Positions 44,317-53,504 of a stretch of DNA of 64,000 bases are shown one piece after another; the stretch's first letter is position 1; the number at the start of each line of letters is the position of its first letter. The stretch is taken from the NCBI GenBank assembly GCA_048360435.1, contig DBGCOP010000017.1, positions 100,300 to 164,299 of the forward strand, given 5' to 3'. Under the pieces are notes generated by a model. It was not told where the DNA came from and searched no databases. It worked only from the letters and a program-made list of their open reading frames with translations. This DNA comes from Limenecus sp048360435. GTDB lineage: Bacteria > Cyanobacteriota > Vampirovibrionia > Gastranaerophilales > Gastranaerophilaceae. The translations under genes were made by a program, and so were the position numbers.

Positions 44317-46104
44317 ATGGAAAATTCAAAATTAAGAAATATAGCGATAATCGCTCACGTTGACCATGGAAAAACCACTCTTGTTGACTGTATGCTCAAA
44401 CAGTGCGGAGTTTTTCGCGAAAATGAAACAGTTCAGGAACGTGTTCTAGATAGTAATGATCTTGAAAGAGAACGAGGAATTACAATCCTTGCGAAAAACG
44501 TCTCTGTACATTACAAAGATTACAAAATTAATATCGTAGATACACCCGGTCACGCAGATTTCGGAGGCGAAGTAGAACGTGTACTGGGAATGGTTGACGG
44601 TGCATTACTTATCGTTGATGCAGCAGAAGGACCAATGCCGCAAACAAGATTCGTTCTTCAAAAAGCACTGGAACTGGGAATAAGAGTCATTGTTGTAATA
44701 AACAAAATTGACAAACCGGCTGCTGATCCTGACAACACATTGAATAAAGTATTTGATTTATTTACAGAACTAACTGATGACGAATATCTGATTGACTTTC
44801 CAGTCATTTATTCAAGCAGTTTGAACGGATTTGCTAAAAAAGAACTCGAAGACGAATCGAAAGATATTATTCCGTTGCTCGATTCAATAATTGAAAATAT
44901 AAAACCACCTATTGCCGATGTAACTAAAGACTTACAGTTCCATGTAACAACTCTTGATTACAATGAGTATGTAGGTAGAATTGCAATAGGAAGAATTGTA
45001 AATGGTTCTATCCATTCACAAGAACAAGTTTCCTTAATAAAAACTGACGGTTCTATTACAAAAGGAAAAGTTGTAAAACTTTTCGGTTTTGAAGATTTGG
45101 GTCGTGTTGAAATCAAAGAAGCACACGCCGGTGACATAGTCGGTATAGCAGGCTTCCCTGATGTACAAATCGGTGAAACAGTTGCTTGTCTTGAAAATCC
45201 AAAAGCACTACCTTTGATAAAAATTGATGAACCGACCTTACAGATGAATTTTTCCGTTAACAACAGCCCGTTCGCCGGTCAGGAAGGAAAATTTGTTACT
45301 TCAAGACAACTAAGAAAAAGACTTTATCAGGAACTTGAAAAAAACGTATCACTTAGAGTTGAAGACACAGAAAACACAGATGTATTCAGAGTTTCAGGCA
45401 GAGGTGAACTTCACTTAAGCATCCTCATTGAAACTATGAGAAGAGAAGGTTATGAATTTCAAGTCTCTAAACCGGAAGTTATTTATAAAACAATAAACGA
45501 AGAACTTTATGAACCTTACGAAGATTTGTTGATTGATGTTCCTGAAGAATATGCAGGCAGCTGTATAGAAAAACTTGCAGGCAGAAAAGGTGAAATGCAG
45601 GAAATGAACGCATCGGGTAATCGTTCAAAAATGAGATTTCTCATTCCTGCCAGAGGTCTGATTGGCTTCAGAGGCGACTTTATTCGTATGACAAGAGGTG
45701 AAGGCATAATGAACCACACCTTCTATGACTATAAACCCTATGCAGGTGATATAAACAGACAAAGAATGGGTTCCTTGATAGCGTTTGAAGACGGTGAGGC
45801 TGTTCCATATGCACTTGCACAATTCGAAGACAGAGGAGTATTCTTTGTTGTACCAAAAACGAGAGTATACAGGGGAATGATTGTTGGTGAATGCAACCGA
45901 CCGCAGGATATTGCAGTAAATGTATGCAAAACCAAAAAACTCACTAACATGAGAACAGCAACTGCCGATGTTATGGTTACATTGCAAGCTCCGAGACTAA
46001 TGTCTCTTGAGGAATGCTTGGAATATATATCAGACGACGAACTTGTTGAAATAACTCCTGAAAATGTTCGAATGAGAAAATATGATTTAGTCAAATTAAG
46101 ATAA
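44317..46104 (+). CDS. typA: Ribosome-associated GTPase TypA/BipA
   Basis: 595 residues, close to the family's usual 600. GTPase motifs: AHVDHGKTTL (G1), RGIT (G2), DTPGHADFGGEVER (G3), NKIDKP (G4). EF-G-like domains II, III and V follow, with the TypA-specific C-terminal domain (GRKGEMQEM, RGLIGFRGDFIRMTRGEG, KTKKLTNMR). It binds the ribosome and assists large-subunit assembly and stress adaptation. Start ATG at 44317. The 44081-44316 spacer shows no element beyond AT-rich sequence. Confidence 0.95.
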   Translation: MENSKLRNIAIIAHVDHGKTTLVDCMLKQCGVFRENETVQERVLDSNDLERERGITILAKNVSVHYKDYKINIVDTPGHADFGGEVERVLGMVDGALLIVDAAEGPMPQTRFVLQKALELGIRVIVVINKIDKPAADPDNTLNKVFDLFTELTDDEYLIDFPVIYSSSLNGFAKKELEDESKDIIPLLDSIIENIKPPIADVTKDLQFHVTTLDYNEYVGRIAIGRIVNGSIHSQEQVSLIKTDGSITKGKVVKLFGFEDLGRVEIKEAHAGDIVGIAGFPDVQIGETVACLENPKALPLIKIDEPTLQMNFSVNNSPFAGQEGKFVTSRQLRKRLYQELEKNVSLRVEDTENTDVFRVSGRGELHLSILIETMRREGYEFQVSKPEVIYKTINEELYEPYEDLLIDVPEEYAGSCIEKLAGRKGEMQEMNASGNRSKMRFLIPARGLIGFRGDFIRMTRGEGIMNHTFYDYKPYAGDINRQRMGSLIAFEDGEAVPYALAQFEDRGVFFVVPKTRVYRGMIVGECNRPQDIAVNVCKTKKLTNMRTATADVMVTLQAPRLMSLEECLEYISDDELVEITPENVRMRKYDLVKLR

Positions 46105-46106
46105 AC

Positions 46107-46134
46107 AAAAAAGGGCTTTTAGAAGCCCTTTTTT
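46107..46134. terminator. Bidirectional terminator between typA and a pilin-like gene
   Basis: AAGGGCTT / AAGCCCTT stem with a 4-base loop, flanked by A and T runs. Confidence 0.88.
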
Positions 46135-46804
46135 AGTAATCTATTTTACCTTCTTTTAAGACCTTAGCAGCGCAAGTATTTCCAGCTTTCCCGGCAACAC
46201 AGTCTTTTGAACCGTCATCAGCACCGGCAGGCATAATACCTCTGTCTTTTGTCATAACAAAGAAAAAAACGTCTACGCCGAGCTGATTAGGTTTTTTATC
46301 ACCATTCACATCAACATAAAAACCTAAAGAACCTGAAGGCGCAGAAGAAGAGTTAATGCCTGAAGCATCACCAGTACCATCCAAACTGAAATTCATTCCA
46401 TCAGTCGTGGAAAAAGTAGCTATGTTTGTTCCAATTCCATAAGAATTACCGACTTTGGTTCCTGAAAGGTTTTTAGTTTGTGTCCAGCATCCGTTTTTGT
46501 TAGCTTCACAAACTCTTGAGACATTCATAACGCTTGTGTAATATTTAACCATTCTGTTAACTTCATCATTAGAACTGTCTTTGAACCTCCACCGTTTGAA
46601 ATCTCCGTATTGTCCTTCCAAAACAGATGTAGCCTGTCTTAAAGATGAATATGCCTTTCTTAAAAGTGCAACATTTTCCTGCATTTCTGCATTTCTTTTT
46701 AAACCGGGAATAGTCATCGAAGCTATTACACCTATAATCATTAAAGTAACCAACACTTCAGCAAGTGTAAAAGCAGAAGACTTTTTATATTTGTTAAAGA
46801 CCAT
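46133..46804 (-). CDS. Type IV pilin-like or pseudopilin protein
   Basis: About 223 residues. The ATG at 46802-46804 is preferred because the upstream ATG (46819) carries the ribosome binding site AAGGAG inside its own first codons. A short basic leader is followed by the prepilin motif SAFTLAEVLVTLMIIGVIA, where cleavage before Phe and methylation are expected and Glu+5 is conserved. The globular part has four Cys and a GlyAspLysLysProAsn-type loop (YVDVNGDKKPNQLGVDVFFF) seen in bacterial pilins with metal- or disulfide-stabilised C-termini. It stands alone; its assembly proteins could be the PilMN/PilO pair at 17.9 kb. Confidence 0.88.
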   Translation of the reverse strand: MVFNKYKKSSAFTLAEVLVTLMIIGVIASMTIPGLKRNAEMQENVALLRKAYSSLRQATSVLEGQYGDFKRWRFKDSSNDEVNRMVKYYTSVMNVSRVCEANKNGCWTQTKNLSGTKVGNSYGIGTNIATFSTTDGMNFSLDGTGDASGINSSSAPSGSLGFYVDVNGDKKPNQLGVDVFFFVMTKDRGIMPAGADDGSKDCVAGKAGNTCAAKVLKEGKIDY

Positions 46805-46873
46805 ATCTAACTCCTTCATACTACATTTTTATTATACAGGTTTTTAAAGATATTGTCATTGTAAGTATAAAAA

Positions 46874-46899
46874 ATAAAAATACATTATTTGGCGGATAT
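46874..46899 (+). promoter_or_regulatory. Possible flagellar sigma-28 promoter of motA
   Basis: ATAAA at 46874-46878 and CGGATAT at 46893-46899, separated by 14 bases, resemble the Bacillus sigma-D consensus CTAAA-N14-CCGATAT with one mismatch in each box. It lies 84 bases before motA. A separate TATAAT occurs at about 46904, so an ordinary promoter is also possible. Confidence 0.4.
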
Positions 46900-46982
46900 T
46901 CCGTATAATCAAAGTGTGAAATTATATTATCAGATACTTATAAATTGGGGATTAGCATAGTCAAAAACAGGCGAGGTAGGTT

Positions 46983-47786
46983 TTGAATTTTTCGGCAATA
47001 ATAGCTATAATAGCTGCTGTTTTTTTAATATTGATATCACACAGAGCTGATGGCGCTTCAATGGTTTCATTGTTTCAACCCTCAGCAGTAATGATTGTTC
47101 TCGGCGGCACATTCTGTGCAGCAATAGTGAATTTTACTCCATCAACTTTAATGAATGCAATTAAAGCGTCAATGGATGTTTTTTTTGACAAACATCCGTC
47201 GCACATTAAAGTTATTGACGAAATCATATATCTGGCACATCAGGCAAGATTAAAAGGTCTGTTTTCACTCAACAATCTAATTGATAATATTCAGGATCCA
47301 TTTTTGAAAAGAGGGGTCCAACTTTCTATCGATTTTAATAATCCTCAAATGATTTATGACATTTTAAAAGCTGAAATATCTTATGATGAAGAGGAAGAAT
47401 TAATAAACTCAAGAGTGTTTGAAGCACTTGGCGGCTATGCACCAACTTTTGGTATAGTCGGAGCAGTATTTGGACTCATACAAATTATGGGTTATATTCA
47501 ACAACCTGATATTCTCGCCCAGGGAATAGCTGTTGCTTTTGTCTCAACCCTTTATGGTGTAGGTTTTGCAAATTTAATTTTTCTCCCGATTGCAGGAAAA
47601 CTTAAAATGAACCTGAGAGAGAAAATTCTTTTAAAAGAAGTAGTGCTTCAAGGAATTGTTTCTATTCAGATGGAGGAATCTCCAATGGTTATAGAAGAAA
47701 AGCTGCTTGCGTATTTAAAATATCACAACAGAAATCATGCGTACGAAACAAACAAAAAAATGCCGGGAACTTTTGGAATCAGATAA
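46983..47786 (+). CDS. motA: Flagellar stator protein MotA
   Basis: 267 residues starting at TTG behind GGCGAGGTAGG. Four membrane segments: about 1-20, 27-50, 150-175 and 180-205. The third and fourth carry the MotA core (LGGYAPTFGIVGAVFGLIQI, GIAVAFVSTLYGVGFANLI) that forms the ion channel with MotB. The cytoplasmic loop between TM2 and TM3 is of normal size. motB begins directly after the stop, confirming a stator pair. Confidence 0.93.
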   Translation: MNFSAIIAIIAAVFLILISHRADGASMVSLFQPSAVMIVLGGTFCAAIVNFTPSTLMNAIKASMDVFFDKHPSHIKVIDEIIYLAHQARLKGLFSLNNLIDNIQDPFLKRGVQLSIDFNNPQMIYDILKAEISYDEEEELINSRVFEALGGYAPTFGIVGAVFGLIQIMGYIQQPDILAQGIAVAFVSTLYGVGFANLIFLPIAGKLKMNLREKILLKEVVLQGIVSIQMEESPMVIEEKLLAYLKYHNRNHAYETNKKMPGTFGIR

Positions 47787-48527
47787 ATGAAAAACGATTA
47801 TTACTCAAACTCAAATGACTATATTAACCGTTGGGTTATATCATATGCAGACTTTGTCACAATGCTTTTGGCATTGTTTATGGTTATGTTCGCTACCTCC
47901 TCTATGGGTGACACAAAAGTTAAAGATGTTAACAAGTCTATACAAAAAGTTTTTGCCTCACAAACAATTCAAAATACTCAAACAGAACAAAATGTTAAGA
48001 ATATTGAAACAGAACAAGATACCCAAAGTAAACTTGAAAACTCAGGCAAAACGCTTATAGAGGGCGGGGACGGCATACTTGATTCAGGTCAGCTCATAGA
48101 AGAATTCAAAAAAGATATAGAACTGAATTCCTCGATAAAAGTCCTAAAAGAGCCCAGAGGTGTAGTAATCAGATTAAATGACACTATGCTTTTTGACCCC
48201 GGTTCTGCTATAATAAAACCACAAGCTATGATTACTCTGGACAGAATAGCTGCTTCTTTGGATAAATTTAAAAATCCTATCGTAATTGAAGGACATACGG
48301 ATTCAATGCCGATAAGAAACGAAAAATATCCGTCAAACTGGGAGTTATCTACCTCCAGAGCTACAAATATAATTAAATATTTGACAGAAAAATATAAATT
48401 TCCACCAAGCAGGCTATCCGCAGTAGGCTATGGAGAATTTATGCCGATTGAAAAAAATGATACTCCTCAAGGAAGAGCGAAAAACAGAAGAGTGGATATA
48501 ATAATATTAAGTTCAGATAAAAAATAA
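47787..48527 (+). CDS. motB: Flagellar stator protein MotB
   Basis: 246 residues. One membrane helix near the N-terminus (about 16-37) contains the ion-accepting Asp22 (SYADFVTMLLALFMVMFAT). A linker follows (about 40-110), then an OmpA-type peptidoglycan-binding domain with NDTMLFDPGSAIIKPQA, IEGHTDSMPIR and NWELSTSRATNII. It anchors the stator to the wall. The residues around the Asp do not by themselves settle proton or sodium coupling. The start codon immediately follows the motA stop. Confidence 0.93.
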   Translation: MKNDYYSNSNDYINRWVISYADFVTMLLALFMVMFATSSMGDTKVKDVNKSIQKVFASQTIQNTQTEQNVKNIETEQDTQSKLENSGKTLIEGGDGILDSGQLIEEFKKDIELNSSIKVLKEPRGVVIRLNDTMLFDPGSAIIKPQAMITLDRIAASLDKFKNPIVIEGHTDSMPIRNEKYPSNWELSTSRATNIIKYLTEKYKFPPSRLSAVGYGEFMPIEKNDTPQGRAKNRRVDIIILSSDKK

Positions 48528-48547
48528 TTATCAGTTGGAGAAATAAA

Positions 48548-49183
48548 ATGGCAAAACCTAATCAGGCTAAAGAACCGGATCTCAAACCGGAAAAAGATAA
48601 AGGAAATGAAGGAGGACACGGAGCAAACTCTATCCTTATTAACATTATTACAACAACTATTGTTTGTATAATATTTATAGGTGTTAATTACTTTTTGCAA
48701 TCCAATTTGCTAACCACTCAGCTAAAAAATGTCTCAGCAGAGCAATCTGTCGATGATGGCTCAGAAGAGCCTCTTGATAAACCGGAAAAAGGTATTGTGC
48801 TTGATCTTGGTGATTTTACAATGAATCTTAGCGACATCGACCCAAGAAGATATTTGAAAGCCAATGTAGCTATTGAAATAACAAATCCGGAACCTGACCC
48901 GACACAGGTTGAAGAACCAAAAAAAGAAAGCGGTCACGGCGGACATGGAGCAGAAACTGCCGCACCGGACCCAAAAGCAAGCATTGTCGCAGAAATGGAA
49001 CAATATAAACCGGCAATCAGAGATGCGGTAATTACAGTATTAACAAGCAAAACATCCGATGAATTGGCAACAACAGCCGGAAAAGAACTGGCTAAACAGC
49101 AAATTGCTGAAGCCGTAAACGGAATCTTTGACGGAGAAAGAGAAGTAATAAGAGTCAGCTTCGGTCAATTCATAATGCAATAA
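48548..49183 (+). CDS. fliL: Flagellar basal-body-associated protein FliL
   Basis: 211 residues. A charged cytoplasmic tail (about 1-28), one membrane helix (about 29-50) and a periplasmic stomatin-like domain with VLDLGDFTMNLSDIDPRRYL and the C-terminal INVxxGE-like end (VNGIFDGEREVIRVSFGQFI). It contains two His/Gly-rich stretches (GGHGANS and GHGGHGAET), one on each side of the membrane. FliL surrounds and supports the stator. Between motB and fliM in the expected order. Confidence 0.88.
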   Translation: MAKPNQAKEPDLKPEKDKGNEGGHGANSILINIITTTIVCIIFIGVNYFLQSNLLTTQLKNVSAEQSVDDGSEEPLDKPEKGIVLDLGDFTMNLSDIDPRRYLKANVAIEITNPEPDPTQVEEPKKESGHGGHGAETAAPDPKASIVAEMEQYKPAIRDAVITVLTSKTSDELATTAGKELAKQQIAEAVNGIFDGEREVIRVSFGQFIMQ

Positions 49184-49203
49184 ACTCATATAAGGGAGAG
49201 GTA

Positions 49204-50214
49204 ATGTCAGGTTCTCAATCAGACAACAAAATGGATACATTTCCGATGGATTATGCGGATAAAGGTATCTTCATAAATGGAGTTGATGAAGTTGATGAGC
49301 ACAAAAAGGGCTATAAACTTTACAATTTCAGACGTCCTGACAAATTTTCAAAAGACCATTTAAGAGGGCTTCAGGACATTCATAAAGAGTTTTCAAGACA
49401 ACTCGCTCTCGTTTTGACAGCTTATTTGAGAATGCATCTTGAAGTTGATGTAGTATCAGTTGACCAGCTCACTTATGATGAGTTTATGCGTTCAGTGCCC
49501 AGCCCTATTTCGATTGCAATCTTTGAACTTAATCCACTACCTGGTCAAATACTTCTGGGTATAAGCTTCGAAGTTTTATCAAGTATAGTTGACAGAATGC
49601 TAGGCGGTGTAGGAACAGTAGAATCAAAACCGCGAGAGCTCACTGATGTAGAAGAATCTCTTGTAAAAAAGATGATTGAAAGAACAACACAAACACTTGC
49701 TGATGCCTGGTCGCATATCATACCTGTTGAAAGCAATTTGATAGGTTTAGATAACAATTACTCAGGAATTCAAGTTGCAACAGCAGGTGAAATTGTTGCT
49801 TTAATTACACTCGAAGTACATATTTCAGGAAAACATTACGGATTGATAAGTTTATGTTTCCCCTATCCTGTCTTGGAAAATGTACTTTCACAACTAACAA
49901 CACAACACATTTTTCAAACAAAAGGTATAATAGCAACATCAGAAGAACGTCAAAAAATGATAGAAAAACTCGACACTTCTCTTGTTGATATAAATGTTCT
50001 ATTCGGTCAAACAGATATAAGCCTGAAAGAATTCCTTGATTTGAAAGAAGGAGATGTATTAAAATTGGATAATGCAGCAACCGAAGACCTCATAGTCAAG
50101 GTAAATCAAGAGCGAAAATTCTATGCCAGACCCGGAAGAATAAAAGACAAAATCTGTGTCAAAATTACAGACAGATATGATTACTATGTTGATGCTTTAA
50201 AACGTTATTTTTAG
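49204..50214 (+). CDS. fliM: Flagellar motor switch protein FliM
   Basis: 336 residues. The middle domain has YNFRRPDKFSKDHLRGLQDI followed by ALVLTAYLRMHLEVDV and LLGISFEVLSSIVDRMLGG. The C-terminal domain has DISLKEFLDLKEGDVLKLDN and GRIKDKICVKI, as in FliM of the C-ring. The N-terminus lacks a recognisable LSQxEIDALL peptide, the binding site for phosphorylated CheY; instead it reads MSGSQSDNKMDTFPMDYADK. Control of rotation may therefore differ. Cotranscribed with fliL (20-base gap) and fliN (12-base gap). Confidence 0.92.
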   Translation: MSGSQSDNKMDTFPMDYADKGIFINGVDEVDEHKKGYKLYNFRRPDKFSKDHLRGLQDIHKEFSRQLALVLTAYLRMHLEVDVVSVDQLTYDEFMRSVPSPISIAIFELNPLPGQILLGISFEVLSSIVDRMLGGVGTVESKPRELTDVEESLVKKMIERTTQTLADAWSHIIPVESNLIGLDNNYSGIQVATAGEIVALITLEVHISGKHYGLISLCFPYPVLENVLSQLTTQHIFQTKGIIATSEERQKMIEKLDTSLVDINVLFGQTDISLKEFLDLKEGDVLKLDNAATEDLIVKVNQERKFYARPGRIKDKICVKITDRYDYYVDALKRYF

Positions 50215-50226
50215 AAAGGATTTCCA

Positions 50227-50766
50227 ATGCAAGACGATAATATGCAAAATGATGACTTAAATCAGCCAAATACGCCTGATTCTTTTGACAACTTCAGCAA
50301 TGAAAATCCTGCTTCGGAAATTCCTGATGAATCCACTCCGGTCGAAAATGAAGCCGTACAAAATGCTGTAAATTACAATTTTGATGATATCCAACCCAAT
50401 TCTGAAGAAGTAAAAATTGATACAAGTATGCATAACAGTGACCCTGTCACAGTTCGTCCTGTTGAGTTTACGCCATTTGATAGCTACACTCCAACAAATA
50501 CTGACACAAATAAAAACCTTGAGCTTCTTATGGACATAAAACTCGAATTGACAGTAGAACTTGGAAGATGTCAACTTCCTGTAAAAAAAGTCCTTGAACT
50601 CACAAGAGGTTCTATCATTGAACTTGATAAAGTAGCAGGTGAATCAGTTGAGCTTTATGCAAACGGAAAACACGTTGCTAATGGCGAAGTTGTTGTTATA
50701 GAAGACAATTTTGGACTTCGTATAACAAGCATTACAGATCCTGAAGAAAGAATAAAAAGCTTATAA
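50227..50766 (+). CDS. fliN: Flagellar motor switch protein FliN
   Basis: 179 residues. The N-terminal 100 are acidic and Asn/Pro-rich with no fixed structure visible. The last 80 are the conserved FliN (SpoA) domain: MDIKLELTVELGRCQLPVKK, VLELTRGSIIELDKVAGESV, ELYANGKHVANGEVVVIEDN and FGLRITSITDPEERI. It is longer than a minimal FliN, but it lacks the CheC-like phosphatase domain of FliY. Last gene of the motA-motB-fliL-fliM-fliN run; its stop codon directly abuts the convergent murQ stop with no terminator between them. Confidence 0.93.
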   Translation: MQDDNMQNDDLNQPNTPDSFDNFSNENPASEIPDESTPVENEAVQNAVNYNFDDIQPNSEEVKIDTSMHNSDPVTVRPVEFTPFDSYTPTNTDTNKNLELLMDIKLELTVELGRCQLPVKKVLELTRGSIIELDKVAGESVELYANGKHVANGEVVVIEDNFGLRITSITDPEERIKSL

Positions 50767-51654
50767 TTATTCAAAAATTCTTCTTAAGACACCCTGATTT
50801 TCTGTCAGAAGCTTATCTGCTTCACTATAATCCAGTCCATATAAAATAAAAAGGATTGCGTGTTTTGTCTTGTAACCGTTAGTTTCAAGTACGTTTTTTG
50901 CCGTAGCCTCTCGACAACCGCAAATAGAAGATACAATTGTTACAGCTCTTCTTTTCAGCTTATCGTTTGTTGGTTTAACATCAATCATAAGATTGTGGTA
51001 TGTTTTTCCAATTTTTACCATTGAAGCAGTAGACAGCATATTTAGAATCATTTTTTGCGCCGTACCCGCTTTCAATCTTGTTGAGCCTGAGATAGCTTCC
51101 GCACCTGTTTCAACACATATAAAAACATCGGAAAATTCTTTCATTTTTGCTTGAGCATTTGAAGTAATCACAACGGTTTTGCATTTTTTTATTTTTGCAA
51201 TTTGCAAAAATTTTGTAACATATTTAGCATTACCGGAAGCAGAAATGCCGACTACCGTATCATTGTCACAAATATCATATTCAGCAAAATCTTTCATAGC
51301 AAGATCTTCAGAATCTTCAGCTCCCTCTATCGCTTCACGAAGAGCTCTGTCTCCGCCTGCAATAATCCCTTGTACAAGAGACGGAGAAGTATTAAAAGTC
51401 GGAGGACATTCAGAAGCATCCAGAACACCCAATCTGCCACTTGTTCCAGCACCTACATAAAAGAGACGCCCACCGTTTAAAAAGTTTCTAACTATGATAT
51501 CAACCGCTCGTGCTATTTGAGGAACACATTTTCTCACAGCCGAGGCAACTTTTATGTCCTCATCATTTAGCATCATGAGCATATCATAAGTTCCGACTAA
51601 ATCTATATTAACTGTTGCAGGGTTTATATGTTCCGTTGCAGCATCAAAATTCAT
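50767..51654 (-). CDS. murQ: N-acetylmuramic acid 6-phosphate etherase
   Basis: 295 residues. SIS-domain enzyme that cleaves the lactyl ether of MurNAc-6-P to give GlcNAc-6-P and D-lactate. Landmarks: GGRLFYVGAGTSGRLGVLDA with the catalytic Glu82 in SECPPTF, AGGDRALREAIEGAEDSE, VGISASGNAKYV and GSTRLKAGTAQKMILNMLST. Follows anmK by 18 bases, so the two consecutive recycling steps are cotranscribed. Confidence 0.95.
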   Translation of the reverse strand: MNFDAATEHINPATVNIDLVGTYDMLMMLNDEDIKVASAVRKCVPQIARAVDIIVRNFLNGGRLFYVGAGTSGRLGVLDASECPPTFNTSPSLVQGIIAGGDRALREAIEGAEDSEDLAMKDFAEYDICDNDTVVGISASGNAKYVTKFLQIAKIKKCKTVVITSNAQAKMKEFSDVFICVETGAEAISGSTRLKAGTAQKMILNMLSTASMVKIGKTYHNLMIDVKPTNDKLKRRAVTIVSSICGCREATAKNVLETNGYKTKHAILFILYGLDYSEADKLLTENQGVLRRIFE

Positions 51655-51672
51655 TTATAATTACCCGACTAA

Positions 51673-52803
51673 CTAATAGGATACTATACCCATAATAACT
51701 CTTTTTTGTGCTCCTGTACAGCCCACCAGAGAGTTAGGTATTTTTTTGAGAGTACAAAAGCCAAGCATAGCAAAAGCTATCGCCTCTTTATATTTATCAT
51801 TAATGTTGAAATCCTTGTGTGTTTTCACACACAAATCTGGTAAATAAAATCTTAAATATCGTAAAAGTTCTAAATTATACGCACCGCCGCCACCAACAAC
51901 AAGTTCCTTTATTTCAGTTTTTGGAAAAACAAATCTTTTATAAGCATCTGCTATTGTTTTTGCAGTCAATGCTGTTATAGTAGCCATTATGTTATATTTA
52001 TTCTCAGGTGCTTTCTTCGCAATTTTTTCAGCGTAAACATTATTAAAAAGTTCCCTGCCTGTTGATTTTGGCGGAAATTTTTCATAATAAGGTTCATCTA
52101 AAAGCTCTTTCAACCATATTTCATCAACTGTTCCTCTTGAAGCCAGTATGCCATCTTTGTCATAAGGCTGGTTAAATAATTTTTTTGCAAAATAATCAAT
52201 AAGCATATTACCCGGTCCTGTATCAAAAGCAAAGGTTTCGCATTTTTTTGAAAGAACAGTTACATTTCCTATTCCGCCAATATTTTGAATTGCTCTTTCT
52301 ATATCTTTTTTAAATATCAATTCATCTGCAAAAGGCACAAGAGGTGCCCCCTGCCCACCTGCTGCAATATCCTTTGAACGAAAATCACCTACCGTTGTAA
52401 TACCAGTAAGCTCAGAAATTACAGAAATATTGCCTATCTGAAGTGTACTTTTAGTAGAAATGCCTCCGGTTGTAATTTCTTCGGGAATATGGAATATCGT
52501 TTGTCCGTGAGAAGCAATGTAATCAATCTGTTTTTTTCTCAATCCTGATTTTTCCACCAGTTCATTGGCACACTTTGCAAAAAGTCTGCCAACAACAAAA
52601 TCCAAATTACAAATATCTTTTGTATGAGCATTGTTGTTCGCAGCTTCAAGAAGTTTGTCTCTAACCTCTTTTGGATAATCAATACTGTGACAGTCAATCA
52701 CTTCATAACTAAAATCATCAAAAATCTTTAAAAGACAGGCATCTATTCCGTCCAAAGAGGTGCCTGACATCATTCCGATTGCAGTTTTGCAGTTTTTTTC
52801 CAT
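51673..52803 (-). CDS. anmK: Anhydro-N-acetylmuramic acid kinase
   Basis: 376 residues. The N-terminal phosphate loop is GMMSGTSLDGIDACLLKI. Further motifs are ASHGQTIFHIP, GDFRSKDIAAGGQGAPLVPF and IQNIGGIGNVTVL, all standard for AnmK, with FDTGPGNMLID for nucleotide binding. It hydrolyses the 1,6-anhydro bond and phosphorylates to MurNAc-6-P, feeding MurQ downstream. Substrate would come from lytic transglycosylases such as the one at 1.4 kb. Confidence 0.95.
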   Translation of the reverse strand: MEKNCKTAIGMMSGTSLDGIDACLLKIFDDFSYEVIDCHSIDYPKEVRDKLLEAANNNAHTKDICNLDFVVGRLFAKCANELVEKSGLRKKQIDYIASHGQTIFHIPEEITTGGISTKSTLQIGNISVISELTGITTVGDFRSKDIAAGGQGAPLVPFADELIFKKDIERAIQNIGGIGNVTVLSKKCETFAFDTGPGNMLIDYFAKKLFNQPYDKDGILASRGTVDEIWLKELLDEPYYEKFPPKSTGRELFNNVYAEKIAKKAPENKYNIMATITALTAKTIADAYKRFVFPKTEIKELVVGGGGAYNLELLRYLRFYLPDLCVKTHKDFNINDKYKEAIAFAMLGFCTLKKIPNSLVGCTGAQKRVIMGIVSY

Positions 52804-52823
52804 AAGTTTATTATATAACGTTT

Positions 52824-53504
52824 TTACCTTATATCAAAAAACTTATGAACCTGACCTATCAACCTTGTATCATGATATAACTTTGTAAATTTATTAAATA
52901 CTTCAAGGATTTTATCATTAGAAACCCCTATTTCATTTCCGTTCATTTTAGGTTGAAGAATCAAAGGAATATCAAACTCTGACGCCAATTTGACACTATC
53001 ATTAATTTCAAAGTCCTGCAACGTGTCATCAAAAACAATTTTTGCAAAAACCTCTTTTCCTGAAGATTTTATAATTTCTAAAAAATCTTTATGCTTTAAA
53101 TACAAATCACCAATTTTTGCGCAAGAATCAATCTTAAAATCCATTGAAACAATATCAATATATTCAATCAATTGCTTCAATCCCTTAGCTAATGTTCCAT
53201 TTGTTTCAAGATATATTTTCAAATTCAATCTCTTTAATTCAGGAAGAAATTCCCTTAAAAATTCATAATGCAAAAGCGGCTCACCACCCGTAAGGCTGAC
53301 GCTGTGAACAACACTTAAGTCAAAAGATTTTAATTTAACAAGCAGTTCAGAAACCGTGTAAACTTCGCCTTTATCAAACTCTGTATCGCAATAATCACAC
53401 AGCAGATTACATCCGCAAAACCTTATAAAAATCTGTCTATAACCGATATAAGGGCCCTCTCCCTGTATTGAATCGAATATTTCACTGATTTTAGTATTAA
53501 TCAT
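52824..53504 (-). CDS. queE: 7-carboxy-7-deazaguanine synthase (radical SAM), QueE
   Basis: 226 residues. Starts ISEIFDSIQGEGPYIGYRQI, the usual QueE N-terminus. The cluster motif is CNLLCDYCDT, giving CxxxCxxC. LTGGEPLLHYE and LETNGTLAKGL follow, then a VSMDFKID segment. It makes CDG in the queuosine/7-deazaguanine pathway. The other que genes are not in the window. The ATG overlaps the end of the DnaJ-like gene by 8 bases; association with wall-recycling genes seems only transcriptional. Confidence 0.88.
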   Translation of the reverse strand: MINTKISEIFDSIQGEGPYIGYRQIFIRFCGCNLLCDYCDTEFDKGEVYTVSELLVKLKSFDLSVVHSVSLTGGEPLLHYEFLREFLPELKRLNLKIYLETNGTLAKGLKQLIEYIDIVSMDFKIDSCAKIGDLYLKHKDFLEIIKSSGKEVFAKIVFDDTLQDFEINDSVKLASEFDIPLILQPKMNGNEIGVSNDKILEVFNKFTKLYHDTRLIGQVHKFFDIR

